Counted from the first letter of the stretch, positions 1 to 11,261 are shown. The stretch is 64,000 bases of DNA from Phytopythium helicoides (GCA_024867545.1 JANFNE010000007.1:1364001-1428000); one strand, 5' to 3'. The notes: generated from the sequence alone by a model not told the origin. Made by a program: numbers and translations.

Positions 1-481
1 GGTCGGCTCCGGCACCTCGCATCTCGCACTTGTGAGGCCTTCGTGAGATCAAAATGATCACAGTTGATTCTACTTGGTAAGGTGGTCGGGTGTTGTTTGT
101 TTGTTGTGGCGGCAGACAGTCTGGTGAGCAGTCCGGCCGACGATTTTCGATGGGTCTGGATCCTTCCTGTCTGCTCTCTCGAACGACCGAGCGCTTCGCA
201 TTGAGATTTGAATTCGAACGATGGAGGTCGATCCCATGTGAATCCCATGTGAACCACCAGCTCCGAGTCTTATCGCCGAGACATCTGCTGCTCTAGAAGC
301 TCTCTCTTCATCGCCATGTGCTCGTCAACCTGGGGACCTGGTCGTCAATGGATTGTTGAGCAGATCAGCAGGCCGCTCTTTCCTTGTGGCGGCTTCCTGG
401 TGCGCTAGACGCCGAGCATCACCAAAGCAAGATTAGCGTTGACGCGTTCGCGTGTTTGGTATTGCAGTCGCGTTGGCGACC
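1..481. other. Upstream non-coding sequence
   Basis: No gene is supported here. A 68-codon open frame at 90-296 starts with TTG, has no family resemblance, and ends before the glycosyltransferase start. The stretch probably holds the promoter and 5' UTR of the next gene; I see no clear initiator element. Confidence 0.4.
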
Positions 482-2104
482 ATGAAGCCGGCCGAGTCGG
501 AGAATGTGCCTAGCGGGAAATACAGGCGTCGGTCGGTTGTGGCCACTGCCGTCGTCGTTGTCGTCTTAGCTTTTGCGACGGCGCTCAACTTCCTCAACTT
601 CCAAGGATCGACGTCCGTGACAAGCAGCTCGGTCCAACTCGGATCAGGATCTCTCGAGCAGCAACGCAATTCAGAAATGCTGCAAGAGATCCTGTCCGTA
701 CTCCAAACCAAGACTCTTTTCAACATCGCCAACACCACCAGCCAAGTTACTACTAACTCACCACCCTCGCCAACAGCGCGAGAGACCGAGAAGCTGCTGC
801 AGCGCGCCGAGGAGCTGCTCGCGGAAAAGCTGCTCCAGGAACACGAACGCCCAGACAACACGGACACCGACGGCGTGCTAACCAACGCCAACCACCACAA
901 CAAACGACCCATTGACCCCCTCGAGCGGTTCCCCGCCAACCACGACGGCAGCCAGATCCACATCGTATTCAGCATGAGCTGCAACCACCGCAACCGCGTC
1001 CTCCAGGAGATCGTGCTGCAGCTCACCGCCACGTGGGCCGGACAGACTGGTCCCATCACGCAGATCCTGTCCGACTGCTCGGAAGAGGACCGCGAGAAGG
1101 TGCTGCTGGAGCCCACCTTCTACTACGACTTCCGCCGCCACTTCACGCCCAACTTCGCGGCCAACCCGGAGCCGGGCTCCGACGACTGGTATGCGGCGTA
1201 CAACAAACCCTTCGGTCTGCGCCACTTTCTGCTCAACGCCGACCCGCCTGTGCAGCACGAGATCCTCGCGCTCATCGACGGCGACTTCTACTTCTTCCGC
1301 CCGATAGAGGTCAACACGGGTCGAGACGTCTCGCGATACTACAGCGGCAAGAGGGACATCGCGACCGTCAACGACACCGTCATGGACGGCCTGGCCGTCG
1401 CGCAGGACTGGACCAACGTCAACAAGGACGGCTTCTACCTGGACGAGCGCCGAGAGATGCTCGACAGCGTCTGCGCCGGACTGCCGTGCGGAAACGTGTC
1501 GCGCGAGGACGCCATCGAGTACTACGCCAACGTCGGCCCGCCGTACATCATGACGGTGAACGACGTGCGCCGCATGGTGGACGACTACTGCCACCTGTGC
1601 GTCACGTCTCGCAAGGTGTCCAAGGAGTGGATGACCGAGATGTTTGCGTACTCGGTGGCGGTGGCCAACAACGGCATCAAGCACACGGCGTTGACGAACC
1701 TCGGCATCACGAGTCCGGGCTACTCGTACGACGGTCGCGAGTACTGGGGGTTCGTCGACGAGACCATGGCGAACCCGTGCGAGGACAACCTCGAGTACGT
1801 GCGTCCGAAGGATCCGCCCATGACGGTGCACACGTGCCAATGGATCCACAACTACTACAAGGGGTTGATCCCAGAGACCATCGCGAACTGCGAGAGTCCG
1901 ATGCTCAAGAACCTGCCGCCGAGCGAGTGGACCGACATTGACGCGAATGTGGAAGAGGACCGGCGGCACATTCGGCGGCAGGAGGTTTGGGGCAAGTGCT
2001 CCATCATCAAGCTGACCAACCGCGCACTGCTCGAGCTCAAGCAGCGCACGTGTCCGCAGGGGTTCAACACCTTCCGCAACGTCACGGCCGTCAACCTGGG
2101 CTAA
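482..2104 (+). CDS. Type II membrane glycosyltransferase, HPAT / peptidyl-serine galactosyltransferase-like
   Basis: The first ATG in the long frame is at 482; the frame is open further upstream only from a GTG. Residues 1-18 are short and basic and are followed by a single hydrophobic anchor (about residues 18-40) and a low-complexity stem, the layout of a Golgi type II enzyme. The luminal part begins with IHIVFSMSCNHRNRVLQ and contains a DxD-like motif in LIDGDFYFFRP near residue 265, which would bind the nucleotide sugar. This architecture matches the hydroxyproline O-arabinosyltransferase and peptidyl-serine alpha-galactosyltransferase group, which glycosylate secreted proteins. The acceptor and sugar cannot be told from sequence. 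Intronless, 540 residues. The long antisense frame over it is a shadow. Confidence 0.8.
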   Translation: MKPAESENVPSGKYRRRSVVATAVVVVVLAFATALNFLNFQGSTSVTSSSVQLGSGSLEQQRNSEMLQEILSVLQTKTLFNIANTTSQVTTNSPPSPTARETEKLLQRAEELLAEKLLQEHERPDNTDTDGVLTNANHHNKRPIDPLERFPANHDGSQIHIVFSMSCNHRNRVLQEIVLQLTATWAGQTGPITQILSDCSEEDREKVLLEPTFYYDFRRHFTPNFAANPEPGSDDWYAAYNKPFGLRHFLLNADPPVQHEILALIDGDFYFFRPIEVNTGRDVSRYYSGKRDIATVNDTVMDGLAVAQDWTNVNKDGFYLDERREMLDSVCAGLPCGNVSREDAIEYYANVGPPYIMTVNDVRRMVDDYCHLCVTSRKVSKEWMTEMFAYSVAVANNGIKHTALTNLGITSPGYSYDGREYWGFVDETMANPCEDNLEYVRPKDPPMTVHTCQWIHNYYKGLIPETIANCESPMLKNLPPSEWTDIDANVEEDRRHIRRQEVWGKCSIIKLTNRALLELKQRTCPQGFNTFRNVTAVNLG

Positions 2105-2482
2105 ACTATTCAAACGGCTTGGTGGATGCACGGGAAAGCAATGCAAAGCAAAGCAATGCAAGGCGAGGCAATGCAAGTCGACACAGCAAGCCAAGCGTTG
2201 AGTCAGTCGAGTAGAGCTAGTGTACTTTTACTTTTACATCATGCATGGCGTGCGTGAGTGCGTGCGTGTGGTCTCCTGGTCTCTCGTTGCCGTCTCGCTC
2301 GTGGATCAAGACGCCGAGGCTGTTGTTGTGCTGGTAAAGAACATTGGAGACCAACTCTGCACACGCACACACACATGCAAATAAATACATACTCCAGTCG
2401 GAGACATAACTTACTCCATCTTCTTCACGCTGTTGTCGCAGTCACGCTGTCGCTGTCGCTGTCGCTGTCGCGGTTGCGGAGG
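2105..2482. other. Convergent 3' intergenic region with small tandem repeats
   Basis: This lies between the stops of two convergent genes. It holds AAGCAATGC-like short repeats (about 2139-2173), a CA-rich stretch near 2360-2375 and a CTGTCG hexamer repeat near 2445-2472. No coding signal is visible; it is most likely shared 3' UTR or terminator sequence. Confidence 0.4.
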
Positions 2483-3868
2483 CTACTGTACTGCTGACTG
2501 CTCTGGCGCGCGGTAGAATCGCCACCCTCCGTCGCTGCAACCGTAGGCAACGTCGCTGTCGGTTGCGTCCGTACCGATGCGCGTCATGTTGAGCGTCTTC
2601 TCTCGCTCTCGTCGCTGCTGGCGGTCGTTGCGGCGCTTTGAGAACCCGTTCTTGCTGCAGGTGGATCGGAAGAGCCATGTGCTTGTCGCGTTTGCCATCA
2701 CACAGTCGTTGTCAGGAAGCTTCTCCAGACAGAATCCTGGTTTTATACGAGTGACGAACACCGTCATCGCAATACTGGAAAATATCATCTCGTGCGCAAG
2801 CTCGCCCTCTTCGAGAGTCTTGTTGTGCACCACTGGCAAGAACGCGACGCTTGCAAGGTAGTTGAGGATTGCTAGACGCCGCGATTCGAAAAAGTTGACA
2901 ACCTTCGCACGCATAGCAGGCGAATGGATACCAAACGCGTCCCAATCGAACATTTCTCCTCGTACTTTTTCGTCAACTGTTGTTGAAGTCGAATTCAATC
3001 CTAGTGTCTCGTTGACCTGGACCACCAGCAACGGAGCAATGTAGTTGCTCGAATCCTGCATGAGGCCTGCTGCGAGCATCATCCGCTCGAGCTCCATCCC
3101 CACAAGCGCTTCAATGTGACTAGCTGAGGGTGGAACAGTTGTCAGAGTCCGAGCAGCGTACGCATAGCGTGTAAATGGCTCGACCTCGACGACAAACGGA
3201 GTCGGTGGCGTCGACTGATCCCAGTCCTTCTTGTCTCTCGCCGGCGCCAGCGCGTCCTTTAGCAGCGCGTTGCGCAGCACATCAAGCGCTGCAGCATCAC
3301 TTCGGGCACTAGTGTGTGTGACGTACCCCAACGTTGGATCCGGTGAAGATGGCGGCCAAGAAGACGGAGGGTCAAGCAGGTACAAGTCGATGCAGCCCAA
3401 ATAGAAGAAGCTCTCACGATCGCTTGCGACTCCTTGGCGACGCCGCGTGCGGTCATTGCAGCTACGAGCACGGTTCACGAGCATTCTGTCGACGCGGCGC
3501 AGCAAATCGCGGCCGCGACGAACATCTCGAAAGTGCAGTCGAGGGACAATGAACTCGGCGCGGCTGTACCACTCAGGAGCGCCAAACATCCGTGGATTGG
3601 GCATTTCGGTCGCCGGCGGAGCCTCGAAAAGCTCGCACGGCGTGAACTCGCAATCATGCTCGTGAGAGCGGTAGGCACGGGCCCCGCTGGGACAAACCTT
3701 GACGTCGGGCTCACACACAAAGCTCACGTCCACCAACGGCCGGAAAATATCAGCCAGGAAGCCCACAGAGCCTTTTGCGATATCACCAGCCGTTTTAGCC
3801 TCTGGTGAGGGCGTTTCGGTTGCGGCAGCAAGCACCACGAAGGACGCGAGAACCAAAGACAAAAGCAT
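2483..3868 (-). CDS. Secreted protein with CPxG / CxFxxC cysteine module, unknown function
   Basis: The start at 3868 gives a clear signal peptide (MLLSLVLASFVVLAAATE); the upstream in-frame start is a GTG and is less likely. The mature protein of about 440 residues opens with a four-cysteine module, Cys52-Cys59-Pro-Ser-Gly then Cys73-Glu-Phe-Thr-Pro-Cys78. This resembles the CPDG...CEFxPC module seen in many secreted proteins of algae, oomycetes and bacteria. The rest is not recognised: a mixed alpha/beta middle, several N-glycosylation sequons (for example NST, NKT, NAT) and a basic segment near the C-terminus (KRRNDRQQRREREK). Probably extracellular or in the secretory pathway. Intronless. 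Function unknown. Confidence 0.7.
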   Translation of the reverse strand: MLLSLVLASFVVLAAATETPSPEAKTAGDIAKGSVGFLADIFRPLVDVSFVCEPDVKVCPSGARAYRSHEHDCEFTPCELFEAPPATEMPNPRMFGAPEWYSRAEFIVPRLHFRDVRRGRDLLRRVDRMLVNRARSCNDRTRRRQGVASDRESFFYLGCIDLYLLDPPSSWPPSSPDPTLGYVTHTSARSDAAALDVLRNALLKDALAPARDKKDWDQSTPPTPFVVEVEPFTRYAYAARTLTTVPPSASHIEALVGMELERMMLAAGLMQDSSNYIAPLLVVQVNETLGLNSTSTTVDEKVRGEMFDWDAFGIHSPAMRAKVVNFFESRRLAILNYLASVAFLPVVHNKTLEEGELAHEMIFSSIAMTVFVTRIKPGFCLEKLPDNDCVMANATSTWLFRSTCSKNGFSKRRNDRQQRREREKTLNMTRIGTDATDSDVAYGCSDGGWRFYRAPEQSAVQ

Positions 3869-4383
3869 CGAGTTAGGCTGCTGAAGGATGGACCACGAAA
3901 TTGTAGGCTTCGTCAATGTTTGGGAAGGAAACACGTAATTCGAGTGGTGATGCCTGTCTTCTTAGTCAGCAGAGAAAAGTTCAAAGAAGACCAACACACA
4001 AAGCTTAGCACCACCGCGAGCGCACGTTTCACAACAAAATGGTAACGGTCGCACGACCCAAGAGGCGCGGCGATGCGGAGAGGTCACAAAAGTCACGTGC
4101 CACTCGGTGGAGTGGTTGGCAGAGGTCACGAAGCTCAAGCAGCTCATAAAGTCATAGACAAAGGCAATTACAGGCATCCTGCACGTCGACTCGCTCTCGC
4201 ATCATCAACGATTCTCCTTCAGTCACACACTCAAAGCCAGCAGTCACTGTCGCTTCCATCAGGTCACTCCCTCCGTCGGATCCTCGCAGAGCTAGGCTCG
4301 CTCGCAGCTTCGGGCAGCATCAAGCTAGGCGCAGATTAACAAGCAGAAAAGCAACCACAGCACCGCCACCATCTCCAGCAGCT
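3869..4383. other. Intergenic region, no gene seen
   Basis: This contains the 5' flank of the secreted-protein gene and the 3' flank of the RRM gene. Short open frames at 3962-4177 and 4073-4339 have no recognisable features and are probably chance. Confidence 0.4.
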
Positions 4384-7300
4384 CTAGTCATCCTCCTCGT
4401 AGTCGACTGTCAACTCGTCCATGCCGTCAAATGGGTCGTCGGCAGACTTGGTCGGGCGCGCCGAAGTCTTTCCTCGTTCACTGCCTGCGACCGAAGCGCT
4501 CTTGCGCGCAGGAGACGGTGACATGGAACGCGCACGCTTTGAAGCAACCGGAGACGACAGGTCATCATTACGGCTGCGCTTGCCCTCGCGACGACGGTCT
4601 TCGTCACGATCCTTGCGAGACGAGTGCTTACCGCGGCTTTCACGCGGTGTATGGCTTTTGCTCGAACGCTCATCAACACTCGGCTCTCGCGTCTGGATTG
4701 GAGATCCACGGAAGCTACCACGCGGAGAAGCCTTTGAACCGTGAGGAGAGGGCTTCGAGTACTGGCGGTTCTCACGCGGGGCCTCACCGCGGAAGTTGTC
4801 GCTCTTATTTGAGAACTGCGACGGTGTACGACGCTCGCGCGGCTCAAAGGGTCGGCCTTGATCATTCCTCGGGGAGCTATGCCCAGAGGATGACGGACGG
4901 CGCTCATCCTGACGCGGGGGAGACCGAGATCGACGGTCTCCGCTCGGAGCTCCGTACCGAGCTACTCCCTCATCCGATTCCCCATTGTCACGCTGACCAG
5001 GTCGCTGGCCATTGCGTCCAAACGGACGATCGCTGGGACCTTTGTTACGCCACAAAGGGCGGTTATCACGTCCCCGAGAGTTGTCTTGGTCCATAGGGTA
5101 GTCATCACGGGCAGGAGGGCGATCATCACGGTCGTGGCGAGGAGCAGGAGGGTAGTCGCGCCCGGCCGGCCGATCTTCACCTCGGGCACCAGGAGGACCC
5201 GATCGGAAATCACGCTTATCAGAGTGGTCATCACGCCCGTCATCACGTCCAAACGAACGATCGTTCGGCTTAAACGGGCGATCATTCGGCTTGAACGGGC
5301 GATCATTCGGCTTGAATGGCCGATCGTAATTCTTGAACGGACGGTCATTGTTGGGCTTGAACGGAGGGCGATCATTCTGCTTAAAAGGACGATCGTAATT
5401 CTTGAACGGGCGTCCACTCGGCCCGTCACGATCAAAAGACTGGTCGTCACGAACATTTGGGCGGCTGTCACTTGGTAGATCATCGCGCTTTGAGAATCGA
5501 TCCTCACGCACAAAAGTGCGATCATCATGCTCATTCGATCGGAAATCACGCTTGCGATTGTCACGCCACGCAGGCTTCTCCTCGCGCATATCACGCCGGT
5601 CGTCAGGACGAGATTGACGAATCCCATGCTCCGGCGGCGGAGGGCGAGAGCCGCCAAACTTCGGCATCGGAGGCGGGCTGCGGGATCGGCTTCGGCTGCG
5701 TCGCTGATCCACAGGTTCACGGGGTGCCTGATTGCGGTAGCTCACCGGGGAGTTCCGGAACGGAGACCCGTCGTTACGAGGGTTGAAGCGGTTCGAATCG
5801 CGCTTGTATCCCGAGGGTGGCCCTGACTCATACCGAGGCGGGCCGTCCCCACGCGTGTTCTGCGCAGCACGGTCATTCCGGAAATCGTCGGGGCCACGCG
5901 ATCGGTTCGAATACTGCTCTCGCTCACGGGGTCGTCCACGGTCTTCGCGTGGCTGGAATGCAGAATCACGACTCTTGGGCTCAGGCTCATCGGCATATGG
6001 ACGAGGCGGAGAACGATCGCGCCGCTGGTTCGCTGGGTAGCCACGTTGGTTCGAGGGAGGAGCGCCAGGTGAGTTCGTGCGAGAAGAGCGACGTTCACTT
6101 GGCCCATCATACCGGCGATCATCCACTGGGGACCGAGAGCGACCACCTTGAGCACGGGGAGGGCTCCGGCTCCTATGACTAGCTGCAGGAGCTGGAGAAT
6201 GCGGTCGGAAGCCAGGCGAGCGAGCGCGGCGCGTGGATTCCTGGTTCGACGGTGGGTACGAGTCGCGCTGACGAGGACCCGAGTTGCGCCAGTTTGGCTT
6301 TGGGGAAGGAGAGCGCGTCGTGTACTCGGCTCGGGGACTCGCTGGGGCCTTTTGGTAGTTATCACGGCGGGATCGGTAGTTGTCGTTTGGACCACGACGG
6401 TCATCATTGTCACGACGGTTGTCGTCATATCGGCCGCCACCGTAGTTTTCCGATCGAAACTCGCGCTCGCCTACTAAACGGCAATGAAGTACAGACCGGT
6501 CAGTTCATGCACAGAGAAATTAAGCAGCAGAAGCGAGCAGCCGTACCTTGGCGGCCCGACTTTAGAGTGAAAGGTTGCTTGGTCTCACGAGCCCTCCGCG
6601 CAGCGTCAGCTGCGCTTTGCTCCTCGGCCTCATAAATTGGAATCACCTCATACCCGAGGACATGGAAGACGTGCTTCTGGACGGCTTGCTTTGCATCATC
6701 CGTGCGGAAAAAGCGAATTCTGCCACGCGCGACAACTTCAAATTCACCAATGCGTTCCATCTGCGCCATCAGCTTGCCCCACACGTTTCCATCACAGTTG
6801 TCAAAATCGAATTCGCGGGTCTGAATGTCTGCCTCGCTCGTGAGGTTTCCATCGTCGGTACGCTCCACAAATGTCAGCGTGTTGACTGGGGGTCCGCGAG
6901 CAAACCGACCGTTGAGCTTTCGGTCGAGGTACCTCGTCGTCGAGAGGAAACGGATCACCTTCCGCGCCATATCCACAGAGTCCGTGCTGATAAATGCGTA
7001 GGACGATGTGTTTGAGTGGTTCGTCTTGACTTGGACGCACGGCAGCGTGAGGTCGGGGATGACTTCCGACAAGAACTCCAGCATGTCAGACGGGGTGACA
7101 CTCGTTGGGATGTTGCCAATGAAGACGTGGGGTCCTGGCGGGCACGACGTCGAGAACGCCGACTTGCGCTCGAACGGGCGCGAGTACGAGTCGTGCTGGT
7201 CGCGCTGGGGCTTGACCCACTCGCGGGACGTGGTGCCTTCGTCCTCTCGCTTGTTGTAGCTCGCGTTCTCGTTTCCTTGGTGTCCTGCAGGGACCAGCAC

Positions 7301-8114
7301 AGTTTGAAAAATCAGAACGCAGTTTGCAGGAGAGTGGGATCGACCAGAAAAATCAACCTACCCGATGCAGGCGACATGGGTTCATCCGCCGGTGACAGCT
7401 TGGGCTTTTTGGCGGCGCGCTCGCCGTCAGCATCGTGATCGTCGTTCTCTGGCTTGGCCTGGTTGTCGGCGTCCTGGTTGTCCCCGTGTTTGCGGGTCTG
7501 CAGCATGTCCATGGTGACCTTGAGCGCGTCTGCGAGCGGGGAGATCTGGCGCAGCAGCACGGACGAGGACGCCTCGTCGGCGCGCATGGCAGCGACGACG
7601 TCGTCGATGCGCTGCACCCATGCGATGGCGTTGTCGACGTCCGGGACGACGAAGTCGTGCGCGGGCGTCTTGACGATGGACAGCAGCGAGCGCACCGAGT
7701 GGATGCGCACGGCCTGCGCGCGCGAGGCGCCGCAGAGCCCCAGCAGCGCGTTGACCACGTTCAGCTGCACGTGCGGGAAGCGGAAAAAGTGCTTGGTGAG
7801 CAGCATGGCGGCCAGGCTGAGCACCTGGTCGGCGGCCTCGTCGCCCTCCGTCGCGCCCGCCGCCATGATGATTTCCTCATAGGACTCGAGCGCGCGGTCC
7901 TCATCGCGCTCGCCCTCAGGCCGCGCGAAGTCGTCCTCGATCGCAGAGTCCCACGCGTACAGCTCGCCCAGCACTTTCTCTAATGGGAAGGGAAACAAAG
8001 GGAAACGAAGGGAAGGGGGGAGGACGGAGGTCAGCCACGGAGGTCCATAGTGAGCGAGGGAAGGGGGGAGGGGGGTCACGCAGAGAAAGGCGGCGACGGC
8101 AACGCACCAGCCAT
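4384..8114 (-). CDS. RRM-containing RNA-binding protein with long Arg/Asp/Ser-rich tail (4 exons)
   Basis: I reconstruct four exons on the minus strand: 8114-8108, 7979-7362, 7284-6547 and 6473-4384. All junctions are GT..AG and keep one frame (1150 residues). The first exon is only ATGGCTG and joins to give MAEKVLGELYAWD. Residues 1-210 form an acidic, helical domain I cannot name, ending in a KKPK basic patch. An RRM follows, with RNP2 VFIGNI and an RNP1-like SSYAFIST. The last 600 or so residues are disordered and rich in Arg, Asp, Ser and Pro, with RSRSRSRSPPP stretches and tandem NDRPFKP repeats. This fits a nuclear pre-mRNA processing or splicing-associated factor; the precise role is inferred only from composition. 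Confidence 0.8.
5246..5328 (-). repeat. In-frame 21-bp tandem repeat (NDRPFKP coding)
   Basis: Nearly identical 21-base units run head to tail inside exon 4 of the RRM gene (for example 5266-5286 and 5287-5307) and encode repeated N-D-R-P-F-K-P. Looser NDRPFK copies extend to about 5410. The unit length keeps the frame, so copy number could vary without breaking the protein. Confidence 0.75.
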
Positions 8115-8372
8115 GGCTTGCGTCCTGGAGCGCGAGATGGAGACTGGGCGATCCGTGGCGGGGGGCGGCGGCCCCAAAAGGGAAACCACTATTTTTTTTT
8201 CACTTGGTGTTTGTATGAGACCCGTCCGTGGAAAAACGGAACGTTCGGGATCGCGTCCCGAACATAGATATGGCGACCGGGGAGTCAAAAAAGGGAGTTG
8301 AAGTGCCGACGGCGATCTTTTCGGATCGAAAGGACGCAATGGGAATGTGGAGCTGCTGCTGCTCTAGGCGCG

Positions 8373-10655
8373 CTACGAGCAGCCCCTGGCCGACGGCGAT
8401 GGCTGGGAGGAGGTTGGAGGGGGGAGGGCGGTCGAGGCGCCGCATGCCAGCAGCTCAGCGAGCAGGGCGGGCGGGTCGGTAGCGTCGAGGAACGGCGCGA
8501 GGATTTGGGAGTTAAGGAGCGTCACGGACCGCAGAGACGCGTGCGAGTGCTGCGAGAGCCGCAAGGTGTCGGGCGACCACGTGGGGATTGCCGAGTTCTC
8601 CAGGCTGAGGGCTGTCACAGACGGCGTCTTGGCGAGCACAGCGGCGGCGTCGAGCTGGTGGCAGCGATGGATCGACAGGAACTGCACGTCCGAGAGCGTG
8701 CGAGGCGAAACTTCGCCCAGAGAGGAGATTGAAAAGGGGCAAGTGACCTCCAGCATGGAGCAGGTCGCACTCGACTTGAACCACGGTCGCAGCTCCAGCT
8801 TGCAAGGGACTGGGACTGCCATTGTAGACGACCTCGCTTGAGAGGCGCCTGCGATGGTGATGACCCCAAGAACGAGCGAGATTATAGCAGAGACTCGATA
8901 TGGTGTCGCAAACCGGAACAGTGTTCTCTTGCAAGAGGCAAAAAATGAGCCCTCATTGTCGTCGACAGAGTCCACCGAGTCGGGGATGGCGCTCGAGAGC
9001 GAGGTTTTGCGCACGTCGGACCCCCTCCTGACTGACTGGGCGAGCCCCGAAGCGCTGAAGTCGGCGTCCAAGAGAGTCGCGTGAATAGACTCAATGGTGA
9101 CGATGACGGCCATGCCTGCAATTACCCGGAGCGTGATAGCACCCGGAGATGAGTCGACGAACCATTCGAGGGCTAGACTTGCACGCGCGACCCACTCCGA
9201 ATCTAGGCGTTTGCTCGGCGGAAACTTGTGTGTTGACATGTCAAAATCGCTTCGACACTGATCTTGGAACACTCCTAGGGGAATAACGGCGACCCCAATC
9301 ACTGTGACGAAGAGACTTGTAGCGATCCAGAGTAGGTGGAAGAAATGCTCAGCCATTACCATGATAAACCTGCAACTGAGGACATGCTTGACGATTGGAA
9401 GAACCCACATGTTGAGTAAAATGAGGGTCGGATAAAAGTCGTGCAGAGTTGTGAGATTGTTCGGAAGTGAGCTGCTCATTGTTGCTGCGATGCACACTTG
9501 AATATTCCAGTGGATAAGAAGTAGCACGAGAGCCTCAACCGTCCATGCTGTCTCGTCATTTCGGGCGGTAGGGTCCACTAGCTTGACGCGCAAACGAAGC
9601 GCAGCCCATAACCAAGTGTAGGGCCGAACGCTTGCAGCCTTATTGGCTTCAGTTGTCTTTGGAGAGTCTGCCTGGGTGTCTAGGAACCCCACCGAGGAGT
9701 TGGTCTCTTCGTCTTTCCCTGGGGAACGAAAACGCTGAACCAATGTCTCCGTGGTCGTTGCAACTGGAGGGGCGTCAAGCGGCACAACGCGGTTCGAACG
9801 TCTCCAATGGATGCACCTACTGACAGCTCCTCTCAACAGTGAGGTCGAGTGAAAGCTGGCAAAGACAAATTCCCACAGCAGGCAGCCGAGCACGCGAGTA
9901 ACATCGGATGCAAGGAGCACGGAAGTTGGGAAAATGACCCGGAAACCCTCGATGTGAAGTGCTGAGGTTCGCAACCAGAGCCGCACGGCATTGACCGCCA
10001 AGCATAGCGTGTTGGAAGCAATAAGAAGAAATTGAAGTTCACGACACCATGCCGTGGGCAACGCTAACGGCTTACTGATTGATCGGCGTCTTGTAACTGG
10101 TGATGGTGGAGAGACTACTGGCACCTTGTCCTTGCTTTCGGTGGACGATGCTCCGCTCGCCGGTGCCTTGATAGCTGCGACAGTTGCGCTGGCAGCATGG
10201 ACAAATGCAAGCACACTCTGAGCAGACGAGGACCGCGCTGACTGCGCGAGAGCACCAAGGGTCGGTCGAGTTACGACTGGCTCCATGGGCGTCGCGATCG
10301 ACGTGACCTCTTCAATCTCAACTTCCTGTCGCCGCTCTTTCCACGATGCATTCGAATAACGCGACTCGACCGGGTGAGCCTTCCTCGGTGGCGTGTTCAT
10401 TGTCTGCCGTCGCCTGGAAATGGAGTGGTTTGCGCTCGTGTTGGACTTGCCACTCGTGTTAGATCTCACTAGGCGTGTGGGGACGATGGACACTTTGGAG
10501 GGCGACCGGCGGTCTGAAGTTGAGCGAGACACGAACGAGCCCCCGGGGATATTCGGAACGCCTGGGCCTGCCGAAGACCGACGTAAGCGACCCATAGTCT
10601 CCGCCAAGTCGCGCTTGGACGGCGATCGCTGCATGGGCTTGCGTGGTGACGGCAT
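8373..10655 (-). CDS. Multi-span membrane protein, oomycete-type, unknown function
   Basis: An ATG at 10655 opens a 760-residue intronless frame. Residues 1-200 are Ser/Arg/Pro-rich and probably cytosolic and phosphorylated (repeated RSPSKR and RRSxS motifs). About seven hydrophobic segments follow between roughly residues 200 and 620, for example ELQFLLIASNTLCLAVNAV, MWVLPIVKHVL and ISLVLGVITIAG, broken by a hydrophilic loop near residues 280-345. The C-terminal 140 residues carry several cysteines and leucine-rich, LRR-like spacing (LSDVQFLSIHRC, VTALSLENSAI, LRSVTLLNSQI), probably on the outside. I do not recognise a transporter or receptor signature. Confidence 0.7.
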   Translation of the reverse strand: MPSPRKPMQRSPSKRDLAETMGRLRRSSAGPGVPNIPGGSFVSRSTSDRRSPSKVSIVPTRLVRSNTSGKSNTSANHSISRRRQTMNTPPRKAHPVESRYSNASWKERRQEVEIEEVTSIATPMEPVVTRPTLGALAQSARSSSAQSVLAFVHAASATVAAIKAPASGASSTESKDKVPVVSPPSPVTRRRSISKPLALPTAWCRELQFLLIASNTLCLAVNAVRLWLRTSALHIEGFRVIFPTSVLLASDVTRVLGCLLWEFVFASFHSTSLLRGAVSRCIHWRRSNRVVPLDAPPVATTTETLVQRFRSPGKDEETNSSVGFLDTQADSPKTTEANKAASVRPYTWLWAALRLRVKLVDPTARNDETAWTVEALVLLLIHWNIQVCIAATMSSSLPNNLTTLHDFYPTLILLNMWVLPIVKHVLSCRFIMVMAEHFFHLLWIATSLFVTVIGVAVIPLGVFQDQCRSDFDMSTHKFPPSKRLDSEWVARASLALEWFVDSSPGAITLRVIAGMAVIVTIESIHATLLDADFSASGLAQSVRRGSDVRKTSLSSAIPDSVDSVDDNEGSFFASCKRTLFRFATPYRVSAIISLVLGVITIAGASQARSSTMAVPVPCKLELRPWFKSSATCSMLEVTCPFSISSLGEVSPRTLSDVQFLSIHRCHQLDAAAVLAKTPSVTALSLENSAIPTWSPDTLRLSQHSHASLRSVTLLNSQILAPFLDATDPPALLAELLACGASTALPPPTSSQPSPSARGCS

Positions 10656-10758
10656 GACCGAGACTCGCGATGAGCGAGTGTGAAGTAAACAAAGTGCGGA
10701 CTTCCAGAAGACGCCTAAATTTGCCTTTGCCGTGCAGTTTTGGTTGTGCCAAGTTTGG

Positions 10759-10968
10759 CTACTGGAGTTGGCACTGGTGAAAGCATTCGAAGAAGCAATT
10801 CTTGATATGTCCCTCGAGGACAGGGTGGACCAAGCCAGTCATCTCGGTGTGGCCCTTCATCGATCGATGGCCGGCGGAGAAAAAGCGGTCGGCCGCCCAC
10901 TCTAGGATGAGTTCTCTCTCGCTCTCTTGGCGAAATACATCTTGCGATGGGTCAAGTTGGACGCCCAC
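10759..10968 (-). pseudogene. Possible gene remnant (unidentified)
   Basis: A 69-codon frame beginning at a GTG, without an upstream ATG, has protein-like composition (for example FRQESERELILEWAADRFF) but no partner exon or recognised family. It may be a fragment of a dead gene; chance is not excluded. Confidence 0.2.
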
Positions 10969-11261
10969 GCTCGAGCCTTTCTAATAGTAGCAGTGTACTG
11001 TACACCGAACGCATCATTTTCGCAGCCGAAATGGCGAGCAGCGACAAGATTTTAATCACGCAGACATCTGGGCATGGGATTTGCATAGCGCGAGCAGTTC
11101 TGCTGCCCTATCTGACCAAGCTGACCGAAGCGGGGCCTGAAAATGCACCCACACCGTGAATACAATTGACGCAAGGATGCTCGGCCAAGCACAACGCGAT
11201 GAAGGGCTCATTCAAGTGAGCCGCGAATTTCGCGCTGGCTCGCGGAAACGGTGGCACATTC

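Noticed and set aside
878..2194. 438-residue minus-strand open frame opposite the glycosyltransferase
   Set aside because: It is Arg/Val/His/Asp-rich, typical of an antisense shadow of GC-rich coding DNA, and the plus frame has clear domain motifs.
2442..2480. CTGTCG repeat as a possible regulatory array
   Set aside because: It is short, imperfect and located in a convergent 3' region; simple-sequence slippage is sufficient to explain it.
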